Shown here: piece after piece, positions 1 to 8,175 of the stretch
Layout of the letters: every line of letters starts with the position of its first letter
Numbering within the stretch: the stretch's first letter is position 1
Assembly: GCA_029260825.1 (NCBI GenBank)
Contig: JAJDCM010000321.1
Location: 1-44,980, forward strand
Reading direction: 5' to 3'
Length of the DNA: 44,980 nt
Origin: Planctomycetota bacterium
GTDB taxonomy: Bacteria; Planctomycetota; JACOTG01; JAJDCM01
Notes under the pieces: model-generated
Database searches by the model: none
Seen by the model: only the letters and a program-made list of their open reading frames with translations
What the model was told of the DNA's origin: nothing
Translations under genes and position numbers: made by a program

Positions 1-166
1 GGATGATTCATGAGTTTGAGCGAGAATTGTTCCAGGTCGTTTCTGGCAAGGAGTCTAGGTGATTTCGACCGCAGGCGTGTTTAGAGACACGTCGAGGATC
101 GAAATTGCCGTAACGACGCAGCCAGTGGCGACCTGGGGCGATTCTCGCCAAACTCATGAATCATCC
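1..166. repeat. Long imperfect inverted repeat (giant hairpin)
   Basis: Bases 1-47 are nearly complementary to 121-166. The outermost 17 bases match perfectly (1-17 with 150-166), and the pairing continues through short matches around 62-68/101-107. It ends in a small hairpin of cgtgt (76-80) and acacg (87-91), so the whole stretch folds about a centre near 83.5. Several arm differences are t on the left facing g on the right. These stay paired as U-G in an RNA read from the plus strand but become A-C mismatches in a minus-strand RNA. It ends three bases beyond the stop of the minus-strand aminotransferase. It could be a small non-autonomous mobile element, a large processing or termination hairpin, or part of something extending left of the window. 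No ORF inside looks genuine. Confidence 0.8.
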
Positions 167-169
167 GGG

Positions 170-1072
170 CTAGCTCAGAATCGGCTCCGCTTCCCCCTGA
201 ACCTTGGCCACAAAGAGCTTCATCAACCTGGTTGTCATGGGACCGGTTTCCTGCTTGCCGATCGGGCGGCCGTCGACCTTCACCACCGAGGCCAGCTCTC
301 CCATCGTTCCGGTGCAGAACATTTCCTCTGCCCTGTAGACCTCGGTGAGAGAGTAGTTTTTGACCTCCCAGGGAATCCCCTCTTCCTTGCAGATCTCAAG
401 AACGGTACTTCGGGTGATCCCTTCCGGACAAGCATGGGTGTGTGAGGTGGTCACCACCCCATCAAGCACCACAAAAACATGAGTGGCGTTGGTCTCGGCA
501 ACAAAGCCGCGGGTATCCAGCATGAGAGCATCGTCGACTCCCGCAACATTGGCCTCGATCTTGGCGAGAATGGATTGCAGAAGATTTGCGCTATGAATCT
601 TGGGATCGAGACAATCCGGGGGAAAACGACGAACCGAACTCGTGACCAGACTCAACCCGGTCTTTTCGTAAACGGGTTTCTTGTGTTCTGCAAGAACAAT
701 GAGGGTGGGACCGGCCTGATTCAATCGAGGGTCCATCCCCGAAGTGATCTTCACTCCCCGGGTCAGGGTGAGACGAATGTGGACATTATCCGTCATCTCG
801 TTTGCCACAAGAGTTCGCTTGATCTCCCTGGTGATTTCCTCCTGCGACGGAATCGAGGCGAAGGCAAGAGCAAGCGCCGAGCTTCTTAGCCGATCCAGGT
901 GGGCCCGAAGACGGAAGATCTTTCCCTTGTACAACCGCAGCCCTTCCCAGACTGCATCTCCTCCCTGAACGGACGAGTCAAAAGGACTGATCCCCGCCTC
1001 ATCCCGATGAAGGATCTTTCCATTGATGTTGATCTTGAGGTTCTTGTTCTTTTCGTCAAAGGTCTGTTGCAT
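170..1072 (-). CDS. Class IV PLP aminotransferase (branched-chain / D-amino acid type)
   Basis: This 300-residue protein has the fold-type IV aminotransferase layout (IlvE, DAAT and ADC-lyase families). The probable Schiff-base lysine is K158 in DPKIHSANLL. E193 in AETNATHVF matches the glutamate contacting the pyridine nitrogen. The phosphate-binding segments are EGITR (218-221) and GTMGEL (255-260). The family moves amino groups between branched-chain or D-amino acids and 2-oxo acids in the cytoplasm. The ETNATHVF segment departs from the EGAGENLF form of classical IlvE, so I give no symbol. It is the last gene of a same-strand group after thrB, thrC and a sulfotransferase-like gene, 74 bases upstream. 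The ATG is preceded by a weak GGGAT. The substrate is inferred only from the family. Confidence 0.85.
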   Translation of the reverse strand: MQQTFDEKNKNLKININGKILHRDEAGISPFDSSVQGGDAVWEGLRLYKGKIFRLRAHLDRLRSSALALAFASIPSQEEITREIKRTLVANEMTDNVHIRLTLTRGVKITSGMDPRLNQAGPTLIVLAEHKKPVYEKTGLSLVTSSVRRFPPDCLDPKIHSANLLQSILAKIEANVAGVDDALMLDTRGFVAETNATHVFVVLDGVVTTSHTHACPEGITRSTVLEICKEEGIPWEVKNYSLTEVYRAEEMFCTGTMGELASVVKVDGRPIGKQETGPMTTRLMKLFVAKVQGEAEPILS

Positions 1073-1146
1073 CTTCTCATCCCATGAAATCCACGCGTTG
1101 CGCTAAAAGCGGGATTCACAAAAAAACGCCGGAGGAAATCGGCCTG

Positions 1147-1896
1147 CTAGCCCGGGCAAATCCGGTAACGATGAAGCTCAAGATACGGTTCGAGGCATTC
1201 CTGATGGATCTCGCGGAGCTCTTCTGGAACCGCCTTGGGAGGCTTCCTCGGTGGCTGGAAACCGGTTGTCTTCTCGACTTCTGCGTACCAGTGCTTGGCC
1301 CAGATTCCGTCCGTTTGCCGGGGACCGTCCGGCCAGGACAGCATCTCTTTCTTGAAGTCGATCCCAAGAGCATTACAAAGCTGAGTCAACATCTGCTCGG
1401 GTTGTTCCAGCATGTCGCGGGCGTCAATGACTGGAGGACGCTCCCCCGTCCTCTCGGTAACCAGACGAAAAAGCTCCGCCTGCTGAACGAGCCCCGTATC
1501 CGCAACTGTCACCGTCGAGAACTTCTTGGTGTACGAAATCAAGACCTCCAGCGGATCCCGGATCAAGAACGCGTGGGAAAGAGAAAAGATCCACTGGCGA
1601 TCGATATGCGGGAGCAGATGATGAGCCATGTGCTTCTGATAAAAGACCGTCTTTCCTGCGGGCAAATCCGCGAGAAGAGAATCAGCGACTTTTCTTGGAT
1701 CCGACTCATGGTGGGCAATCACCTCGTCCCGTCCCGGATGCTCATACCCGGTGTGACTCAGGTAATGGGCATAGAGTGGCTCATCCACCACGATGGCATC
1801 CGGGCGGTTTTCAAACGAACGCATCATGGCTGTCGAGATGTTTCTTGGACCGGACCACATGGCAATTCGGTGAACTTGATCATCGGTTTCAGGCAC
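1147..1896 (-). CDS. Sulfotransferase-fold P-loop protein
   Basis: A 249-residue cytoplasmic protein. Its N-terminus holds WSGPRNISTAMM (14-25), which looks like the 5'-phosphosulfate loop of PAPS-dependent sulfotransferases. LIRDPLEVLISYTKKF (111-126) looks like the 3'-phosphate-binding segment, with R113 and S121 as likely nucleotide contacts. The start is GTG at 1896, supported by GGAG seven bases upstream. It follows thrC by 51 bases and precedes the class IV aminotransferase. From general knowledge, plants have proteins in which a P-loop domain like this is fused to a class IV aminotransferase, so the adjacency is probably functional. The acceptor substrate is unknown; an amino-acid-derived metabolite is a guess. 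A divergent nucleotide-binding enzyme that is not a sulfotransferase is also possible. Confidence 0.75.
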   Translation of the reverse strand: MPETDDQVHRIAMWSGPRNISTAMMRSFENRPDAIVVDEPLYAHYLSHTGYEHPGRDEVIAHHESDPRKVADSLLADLPAGKTVFYQKHMAHHLLPHIDRQWIFSLSHAFLIRDPLEVLISYTKKFSTVTVADTGLVQQAELFRLVTERTGERPPVIDARDMLEQPEQMLTQLCNALGIDFKKEMLSWPDGPRQTDGIWAKHWYAEVEKTTGFQPPRKPPKAVPEELREIHQECLEPYLELHRYRICPG

Positions 1897-1947
1897 AAGC
1901 AGATCTCCGTACGACAGAATTTTCTGGACCTGATACTCCGGCCCTGC

Positions 1948-3258
1948 TCAAGACAACAGCAACTCACGAAGCGCGTCTAGGGACGAGGAAAGACTCACCC
2001 GATGCTCGGGCAACCCTTCAAGGCGAGCCAGCTGAGGTGGAACGGGCGGCTCTTCCCCGAGCGCTCTCTTCATCGCTTCAGGGAACTTTCCCGGATGAGC
2101 GGTCGCGAGCACGAGCCCCACTTCCCCCGACCTTTGAGTCCGCTTGAGGGCCGCATATCCCACCGCCGTATGGGGGTCAAGAATGTAGCCGAGTCGATCA
2201 AAGACGTCCCGAATCGTGGCAAGGACTTCTTCATCGGTGACCGAGGCCCCGGAAACGATCTCTCTTATCTTCTCCCGATTTCCATCAAAGAGGGATTCCA
2301 CCCGGGTCCAGTTATTGGGAGCACTCACATCCATCGCGTTGGAGTGGGTGGCAATCGTGGGCCGGGGATCATACTTACCATTCAGAAGATACCGGGGTAC
2401 CGTATCGTTCACGTTGGTTGCCGCAACGAAGCGATTCACCGGAAGCCCCATCCTGTGCGCAAGAAGACCCGAGGTGAGGTTGCCGAAATTTCCGCTCGGA
2501 ACGCAAATCACCGCGTTCAGGGAGTCGAGGTCTTCCCCCGCCGAAAGCAAACCGGCCACCCCCTCAAAATAGTACAAGGATTGAGGGAGCAGGCGCCCCA
2601 GGTTCATGCTGTTGGCCGTCGTCAACCCGACCTTGCGACGAAGGTCAAGATCAGAAAACGCCTCTCGAACCAGATTCTGGCAATCGTCAAAAGTTCCTCT
2701 GACCGAGCACGCGGTGACGTTCCCCGCCAGAGTCGTGAGCTGAAGCTCCTGACGTCGGCTGATTCTTCCCTCGGGAAAAAGAACCACCACGTTCATTCCC
2801 GCCACCCCATGAAAAGCATTCGCCACGGCTGCACCGGTGTCGCCGGAAGTCGCGGTCAGGATGGTGACCTTCTCCCCGCAAAAACCCTGCCCCCTTGCAA
2901 CTTCCATCGACCGGGCAAGGAACCGGGCTCCCATGTCCTTGAAAGCAAGAGTCGGGCCGTGGAAAAGCTCCAGAACAAACACTCCCTCTTCGATCTGAAC
3001 GACGGGAAGAGGGAAATTGAAGGCGTCCCTGGCAATTCCACCCGTCGCCTGGGTGCCGAATTCATCTTCAAAGATCAGGCAGGTCAGTCGGTGAAGCCGC
3101 TCCTGGGAAGGCAGGCTGAGAATCGCATCCAAGGCCTCGGTCGAAAGCTGAGGCCACGGAGAAGGCAAGAGAAGGTCCCCCGTCGGCCCTAGCCCCTGAA
3201 AGAGAGCATCCCGAAAGCACAGCACCGCCCCCGAATCACCGATTTCTCGGCAGTTCAT
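1948..3258 (-). CDS. thrC: Threonine synthase
   Basis: This 436-residue PLP enzyme converts O-phospho-L-homoserine to L-threonine, the last step of threonine synthesis. The PLP lysine is K107 in FHGPTLAFKDMG, the same number as in the E. coli enzyme. TATSGDTGAAVA, PSGNFGNLTSG and NVNDTVPRYL are the expected cofactor and substrate segments of the longer, E. coli/yeast-type ThrC. Its ATG overlaps the thrB stop by four bases (ATGA, 3255-3258), which indicates translational coupling with the enzyme that makes its substrate. The sequence is complete with no missing active-site residue seen. Length and N-terminus agree with the family. Confidence 0.95.
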   Translation of the reverse strand: MNCREIGDSGAVLCFRDALFQGLGPTGDLLLPSPWPQLSTEALDAILSLPSQERLHRLTCLIFEDEFGTQATGGIARDAFNFPLPVVQIEEGVFVLELFHGPTLAFKDMGARFLARSMEVARGQGFCGEKVTILTATSGDTGAAVANAFHGVAGMNVVVLFPEGRISRRQELQLTTLAGNVTACSVRGTFDDCQNLVREAFSDLDLRRKVGLTTANSMNLGRLLPQSLYYFEGVAGLLSAGEDLDSLNAVICVPSGNFGNLTSGLLAHRMGLPVNRFVAATNVNDTVPRYLLNGKYDPRPTIATHSNAMDVSAPNNWTRVESLFDGNREKIREIVSGASVTDEEVLATIRDVFDRLGYILDPHTAVGYAALKRTQRSGEVGLVLATAHPGKFPEAMKRALGEEPPVPPQLARLEGLPEHRVSLSSSLDALRELLLS

Positions 3259-4268
3259 AGCCCTTGTCCCCCATCACCATCCAACTCGAGGGTTCGTGCA
3301 CCCTCTTCATCCACGGCTGCCAGCCGAAAGCCGGCGGCGAGTCCCGCCCTGCCGAACGACTCCACCATCGCTTCTCCGATCTTATTGGCCTCCTTTTCCC
3401 CGACGGCAATCGCAAATACCGTGGGTCCACTGCCAGAGAAGCTGCACCCAAGTGCCCCTGAATGCAACGCTTCTTTTTGAGCATCGTCGAAACCGGGAAG
3501 AAGATGCCGACGAGCCGGCTCGATGAGTTCATCACGAAGACTCAGGGAAATGAGATCTCTGTCCCGGGTCACCAGGGCCCCGAGAAAGCTGGCCAGGCGA
3601 CGCAAGGCAAGGGTCGCATCCGACAGGCTCACCTGAGCAGGAAGAGCCTCTCGCGCATCTCGGGTCACGATCGAAAATTCAGGCGTCACGAGAACAAAAA
3701 GGAGTTCAGTGGGCCAGGGATACTTCACCACCCTCCCCTCCGGGCCCATGATGCAAAGGCCGCCAAGTAACGACGGCCCCACGTTGTCCAGATGCTCCGT
3801 CCCGGTGACGATCCCCTCTCCAAATCCGGCAAGGGCAAGGAGCGCCCTCTCATCAAGGATCTCTCCAAAATGGTGCTGCAAGGCAACCACGGTGGCAACC
3901 GAGCTCGACGCCGAACTACCGAGACCGGAGCCAATCGGAAGCCGTTTTTCCAGATGGAGGTGCAAGGGAGGAGGGACAACGCCCTTTTCTCTCACCTCCT
4001 TCAGAAATCGCTGTGCGACCGGGTAGATAAGGTTACTCTCAGGATCTTCCGGGAGATCATCCCGATAGGGCCCCGAGATGGACACGGTCAGAGCTCCCGC
4101 CTTGCGCCCCGGCTCTCCCTCCCGGTGGGCTGTCGTCTCCACCGTCACCACATCTCCCCAGAGTTCGTTCGTCAAGGGGCGAAGAGCAACGCCGAGAACA
4201 TCAAAGCCGACCGCGAGGTTGGCCGACGTGACGGGCGCGAAGGCACGTGTTCTTGGTGATTGAGTCAT
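3255..4268 (-). CDS. thrB: Homoserine kinase
   Basis: A 337-residue GHMP-superfamily kinase that phosphorylates L-homoserine with ATP. The ATP-binding motif is PIGSGLGSSASSS (111-123). The N-terminal motif VTSANLAVGFDVLGVAL (13-29) and the C-terminal glycine-rich segment SFSGSGPTVFAIA are typical. The reading frame stays open 68 codons upstream, but homology begins at MTQSPRTRAFAPV, so ATG at 4268 is chosen. No Shine-Dalgarno site precedes it. A TACAAT element (4275-4280) lies only six bases upstream, which would fit a leaderless or near-leaderless transcript. It is first of the thrB-thrC-sulfotransferase-aminotransferase group and divergent from thyA. Confidence 0.93.
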   Translation of the reverse strand: MTQSPRTRAFAPVTSANLAVGFDVLGVALRPLTNELWGDVVTVETTAHREGEPGRKAGALTVSISGPYRDDLPEDPESNLIYPVAQRFLKEVREKGVVPPPLHLHLEKRLPIGSGLGSSASSSVATVVALQHHFGEILDERALLALAGFGEGIVTGTEHLDNVGPSLLGGLCIMGPEGRVVKYPWPTELLFVLVTPEFSIVTRDAREALPAQVSLSDATLALRRLASFLGALVTRDRDLISLSLRDELIEPARRHLLPGFDDAQKEALHSGALGCSFSGSGPTVFAIAVGEKEANKIGEAMVESFGRAGLAAGFRLAAVDEEGARTLELDGDGGQGL

Positions 4269-4274
4269 GGGAGA

Positions 4275-4280
4275 ATTGTA
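4275..4280 (-). promoter_or_regulatory. Possible -10 element of a leaderless thrB transcript
   Basis: On the minus strand these bases read TACAAT, one mismatch from TATAAT, six bases before the thrB ATG, and no ribosome-binding site is visible. No good -35 hexamer is seen about 17 bases further upstream, so this is a weak call based on position and missing SD. Confidence 0.35.
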
Positions 4281-4373
4281 GAAAAGAACCGATGGAATGT
4301 TTGGGGGGTCGCGGTTAAAACAGGGACCGCAAGCCCTCAAAGGGACGGGCGGTCCCTGGGATGGACTCTCCAC

Positions 4374-4380
4374 AAAGGAG
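4374..4380 (+). promoter_or_regulatory. Ribosome-binding site that sets the thyA start
   Basis: AAAGGAG lies six bases before GTG at 4387. Translation from that GTG gives exactly the usual 264-residue thymidylate synthase, whereas the upstream in-frame ATG at 4297 would add 30 residues without homology. Confidence 0.8.
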
Positions 4381-4386
4381 CGTAAG

Positions 4387-5181
4387 GTGAAGCCATATCT
4401 AGATCTTCTGCGCCAAATCCGAGATGAGGGCGTGAAAAAAGAAGACCGAACGGGAACCGGAACTCTCAGCATCTTTGGTCATCAAATGCGGTTTGATCTG
4501 GCAAAAGGGCTTCCCGCGGTCACCACCAAGAAGCTTCATTTCCGCTCGATCATCCATGAGCTTTTGTGGTTTCTTTCCGGTGACACCAACATCCAGTACT
4601 TGAAAGACAACAAGGTTTCAATCTGGGACGAGTGGGCGGACGAAAGCGGGAATCTTGGCCCGGTTTACGGATCCCAGTGGCGATCCTGGCCCACGTCCGA
4701 CGGCGGCACCATCGATCAGATTCAAACCGTGCTCGACCAGATCAAGAACACCCCCGATTCCCGGCGCATGATCGTCAGCGCCTGGAACGTGGGCGAACTT
4801 CCGAACATGGCTTTGCCTCCCTGCCATCTCCTCTTTCAGTTCTACGTCGCAGAAGGCCGACTCTCCTGCCAGATGTACCAGCGTAGCGCCGACACCTTCC
4901 TCGGAGTTCCGTTCAATATCGCTTCGTATTCGCTTCTGACCCTCATGATGGCCCAGGCCACCGGCTACAAGCCAGGCGAGTTTGTCCATACATTTGGCGA
5001 CGCTCACCTGTACCTCAATCACCTGGAACAGGTCAAAACCCAGGTTTCACGGGAGCCCTACCCCCTACCCCGGGTCGAGCTGAATCCCGAGATCACCAAT
5101 CTCTTTGACTTTCGATACGATGACATCAAGATCCTCGGCTATGAATGTCACCCGAGAATTCCCGCCCCCGTGGCTGTATAG
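4387..5181 (+). CDS. thyA: Thymidylate synthase
   Basis: This 264-residue enzyme methylates dUMP to dTMP using methylene-tetrahydrofolate, leaving dihydrofolate. It has the length of E. coli ThyA and follows it along its whole length. DRTGTGT (20-26) is the phosphate loop, the catalytic cysteine is C146 in [11 protein letters not shown], and [27 protein letters not shown] and the C-terminal PVAV are all present. The GTG start is fixed by a strong SD site. It is followed after six bases by folA, which recycles its dihydrofolate product, so the two form a metabolic pair in one operon with rfbC. Confidence 0.97.
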   Translation: MKPYLDLLRQIRDEGVKKEDRTGTGTLSIFGHQMRFDLAKGLPAVTTKKLHFRSIIHELLWFLSGDTNIQYLKDNKVSIWDEWADESGNLGPVYGSQWRSWPTSDGGTIDQIQTVLDQIKNTPDSRRMIVSAWNVGELPNMALPPCHLLFQFYVAEGRLSCQMYQRSADTFLGVPFNIASYSLLTLMMAQATGYKPGEFVHTFGDAHLYLNHLEQVKTQVSREPYPLPRVELNPEITNLFDFRYDDIKILGYECHPRIPAPVAV

Positions 5182-5187
5182 GAAAAA

Positions 5188-5712
5188 ATGAAGCTTGTCC
5201 TGATTGCGGCTCTCGACCTGGACGGCGTCATCGGAAAAGACGGTGATCTCCCCTGGTATCTTCCCGCCGATCTTCGCCATTTCAAGGAAACCACACTCGG
5301 CAAATGTGTGATCATGGGCCGAAAGACCTTCGACTCCATCAAGAGAAAACCACTTCCCAGGCGGCGCAACATCGTCATGACCCGGGAGAGCAACTTCCCC
5401 GCCACGGGGTGTGAGGTGGCACACAGCGTCGAGGAAGCCCTTGCCCTCGTCCAGGACCTACCGGATGAGGAACAAGTCATGATTATCGGCGGCGCTCGGA
5501 TCTATGAGGAGTTTCTTCCTCATGCAACGACTCTGATCCTCACCCGGGTCCAAACCCGAACCCACGGCGACACGTTCTTTCCCCCCTACAACTCGAATGA
5601 GTTTGCAGAACTAAGTCGGGTCGATTTTTCCCCAGACGAAAAAAACCAACACGCAATGACCTTTCTTACCCTGGAGCGAGTCATGCCGGCACGTGCGGAG
5701 GAAACCTCATGA
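5188..5712 (+). CDS. folA: Dihydrofolate reductase
   Basis: A 174-residue NADPH-dependent reductase of dihydrofolate to tetrahydrofolate. The N-terminal IAALDLDGVIGKDGDLPW contains the Met20-type loop. The catalytic acid is D28 in LPADLRHFK. VIMGRKTFDSI and IIGGARIYEEFL are the NADPH-binding segments. It is slightly longer than the E. coli protein because of a short C-terminal tail. It starts six bases after thyA and overlaps rfbC by four bases (ATGA), so all three are probably translated from one message. Confidence 0.96.
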   Translation: MKLVLIAALDLDGVIGKDGDLPWYLPADLRHFKETTLGKCVIMGRKTFDSIKRKPLPRRRNIVMTRESNFPATGCEVAHSVEEALALVQDLPDEEQVMIIGGARIYEEFLPHATTLILTRVQTRTHGDTFFPPYNSNEFAELSRVDFSPDEKNQHAMTFLTLERVMPARAEETS

Positions 5713-6263
5713 ATTTCATCAAGACCCCCATCCCGGGAATGCTCGAGATCGAGCCCAGGGTGTTTTCCGATCCACGCGGATTCTTCATGGAGACATACAA
5801 CGAGGCCCTCTTCCACGAGAACGGCATCAAAGAGGAGTTCAGGCAAGATAACCTGAGCCTCTCCAGGAAGGGAACCCTCCGGGGCTTGCACTACCAGCTC
5901 GACCCCCACGCACAAGGAAAGCTCGTCCGTGTGTTTCACGGCGAGGTCTTTGACGTGGGTGTGGACCTTCGAAAGAACTCGCCCACCTTCGGCAAATGGC
6001 ACGGAGCAACTCTCACCGCCGAAAACAAGAAAGCCCTCTTCATCCCGCCCGGGTTTGCCCACGGGTTCATCGCCCTCACCGACGATGTCCAGTTTTCCTA
6101 CAAATGCACGAATCTCTATGCACCGGGAACCGACAGGGACCTTCGCTGGAACGACCCGACCATCGGGATCGAGTGGCCCATGCAACCCGATCCAAAGCTG
6201 CTATCAGACAAAGACGCAAACGCCCCCTTGCTCGCGGATGCCGAGTACAACTTCGAGTACTAG
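5709..6263 (+). CDS. rfbC: dTDP-4-dehydrorhamnose 3,5-epimerase
   Basis: A 184-residue cupin-fold epimerase (RmlC/RfbC). It inverts C3 and C5 of dTDP-4-keto-6-deoxyglucose on the way to dTDP-L-rhamnose, used in surface polysaccharides. DPRGFFMETYN, the catalytic histidine region GTLRGLHYQ, FDVGVDLRKNSPTFGKW and IPPGFAHGF are diagnostic. It overlaps the folA end by four bases, which is odd because no rfbA, rfbB or rfbD is nearby. The rest of the rhamnose pathway must be elsewhere. The polysaccharide genes at the right end of the window may use its product, but they are nearly 37 kb away. Confidence 0.95.
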   Translation: MNFIKTPIPGMLEIEPRVFSDPRGFFMETYNEALFHENGIKEEFRQDNLSLSRKGTLRGLHYQLDPHAQGKLVRVFHGEVFDVGVDLRKNSPTFGKWHGATLTAENKKALFIPPGFAHGFIALTDDVQFSYKCTNLYAPGTDRDLRWNDPTIGIEWPMQPDPKLLSDKDANAPLLADAEYNFEY

Positions 6264-6268
6264 CCCGC

Positions 6269-7942
6269 TTACTTTCGAACCAGCTTGCGGTATTTGCCGC
6301 GCCGGTTTTCGTAGGCGTCCCCTTGCTCTTTTCGCCGGGTCTGCTCGTACCGTTCGAAGTTTCCATCGAACCAGCGGACTTTTCCCTCCCCCTCGAAAAG
6401 AAGAAGGTGGGTGCAGATGCGATCCAGGAAAAATCGATCGTGACTGATGATGAGAGCGCAGCCGGTAAAGCTGTTGATCGCATCTTCAAGCATTCGCAGA
6501 ACGCTCACATCGAGATCATTCGTCGGTTCATCCAGCAGGAGGAAGTTTCCACCCCGGCGCACCAACTTCGCCAGATGGACCCGATTCCTCTCGCCTCCGG
6601 AGAGATCCCCGACTTTCTTTTGCTGATCCGTTCCCTTGAAGTTGAAGCGGGAGCAATATTGCCGGGAAGGAATCGTTCGCTCCCCGAGCCGAATGTCTTC
6701 GTTCCCGTCGCTGATTTCTTCCCAGACCGTCTTGCCCGGTTCAAGCTCGTCCCGATGCTGGTCGACGTAAACGGGATTCACGGTGGAACCAAGAGTGATG
6801 ACACCCTCATCCGGTGTTTCTTGCCCCACGATCATGCGGAAAAGAGACGTCTTTCCCGCGCCGTTTGGACCGACCACACCAACGATCGCTCCTCGAGGCA
6901 TGCTGAAGCTCGTGTCCTTCATGAGAAGATTGTCACCGAAGCTTTTCGTGACGCCCTGGACCTCCAGAACCTGATCGCCTAGCCGCTCGCCCGGCGGGAT
7001 TTCAATCAGGGTTGTGTCTTCAGACGTACCTTTCTCCCGAACGACCAGATCCTCATACTCGGCGATACGCGCATGACTCATGCTGTGGCGATCCGCCGAG
7101 CTCATCTTGATCCATTTCAGCTCCCGCTCCAGGAGTTTTCGACGGCCGGAGTGCCTCTTCTCCGACTTGGCCATGATGGTGAGACGCTGCTCCAGCCACG
7201 AGGTGTAGTTTCCTTCGAACGGAATTCCCTTGCCACTGTCGAGCTCGAGGATCCACTTGGTGACGTTGTCGAGGAAATACCGATCGTGGGTGACGATGAT
7301 CACCGTACCGGGGTAGTCCACCAGCTGGGATTCGAGCCAGGCGACGGTTTGAGCATCGAGGTGGTTCGTCGGTTCGTCAAGAAGCAGGAGGTCCGGCTTT
7401 TCCAGGAGGGCCTGGCAAAGAGCGACTCGCCGCCTCTCTCCGCCGGAGAGTTTGGTCACATCCATGTCGTCCGGCGGAAGCACCAAGGCGTCTGCGGCGA
7501 TGGCATAGTGCCGGTCGAGCTCCCAGCCATCCGCCGCGTCGATCTTCTCCTGAAGATCCGACATCCGGTTCATGGTCCTGTCCATTTCCTCATCGGTGAG
7601 GTCAGTCCCGAGCTTCTCGGAGACTTCCTCATATTCCTTCACCATGGCCACGATCGGGGCGAAGGCAACTTCCACGTTTTCCTTGACCGTCTTCTCCGGA
7701 TCCAGATGGGGCTCCTGGGGCACAAGTCGAACCCGAACGCCCTTTTCCGGGTCAGCTTGCCCCTCATATTCCTTGTCAATCCCCGCCATGATGCGGAGCA
7801 GTGTGGACTTTCCAGCTCCGTTATCTCCCACGATGCCAATCTTGGCCCCGGGGAAGAAGCACAGGTTGATGTCCTTCAAGATGGTGTTGGTTCCGTAGGA
7901 CTTCGTCAAACCCAACATCGTGAAGATGTACTGTCGCGCCAT
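6269..7942 (-). CDS. ettA: Energy-dependent translational throttle protein EttA (ABC-F ATPase)
   Basis: A 557-residue soluble ABC-F protein that binds the ribosomal E site and gates entry into elongation according to ATP/ADP level. It has two ATPase modules. The first has Walker A GDNGAGKS (39-46), signature LSGGE (165-169) and LLLLDEPTNHLD. The second has Walker A GPNGAGKT (358-365), LSGGE (447-451) and LLLDEPTNDLD. The helical arm (about 90-145) and linker (about 250-320) match EttA more closely than other ABC-F types. Homology begins at MARQYIFTM, so ATG at 7942 is used, with AGAGGT upstream; the in-frame extension to 8206 is not supported. Divergent from the antiporter gene and convergent with rfbC, with only five bases between stops. 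Confidence 0.95.
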   Translation of the reverse strand: MARQYIFTMLGLTKSYGTNTILKDINLCFFPGAKIGIVGDNGAGKSTLLRIMAGIDKEYEGQADPEKGVRVRLVPQEPHLDPEKTVKENVEVAFAPIVAMVKEYEEVSEKLGTDLTDEEMDRTMNRMSDLQEKIDAADGWELDRHYAIAADALVLPPDDMDVTKLSGGERRRVALCQALLEKPDLLLLDEPTNHLDAQTVAWLESQLVDYPGTVIIVTHDRYFLDNVTKWILELDSGKGIPFEGNYTSWLEQRLTIMAKSEKRHSGRRKLLERELKWIKMSSADRHSMSHARIAEYEDLVVREKGTSEDTTLIEIPPGERLGDQVLEVQGVTKSFGDNLLMKDTSFSMPRGAIVGVVGPNGAGKTSLFRMIVGQETPDEGVITLGSTVNPVYVDQHRDELEPGKTVWEEISDGNEDIRLGERTIPSRQYCSRFNFKGTDQQKKVGDLSGGERNRVHLAKLVRRGGNFLLLDEPTNDLDVSVLRMLEDAINSFTGCALIISHDRFFLDRICTHLLLFEGEGKVRWFDGNFERYEQTRRKEQGDAYENRRGKYRKLVRK

Positions 7943-8175
7943 GGTTTTACCTCTCAGGGTCGGGACAGGACGGCTCGGCGGCACGTCCCGATTCGCTTTC
8001 GTATCGATCTCGATTCTTTGATCTTTGGCACACAGTCTCATTTTTCCGAGGTCTGTTGGGAAGGGGTTCTGCAAAACGCACCGAAACTGCTTGCAAATCA
8101 ATCCCGAGGAGGATAGAAACTGCGGGCCGTTCAAAGGTTTCAGGCCCATCATGCGGAGACTCGGGAGAGGGAACG

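Noticed and set aside
2002..3192. Long plus-strand open frame opposite thrC
   Set aside because: It is the antisense of a well-supported threonine synthase; composition is basic and of low complexity, with no homology or ribosome-binding site.
7073..8116. Long plus-strand open frame opposite ettA
   Set aside because: Antisense of a clear ABC-F gene; the His/Arg-rich translation has no recognisable domain.
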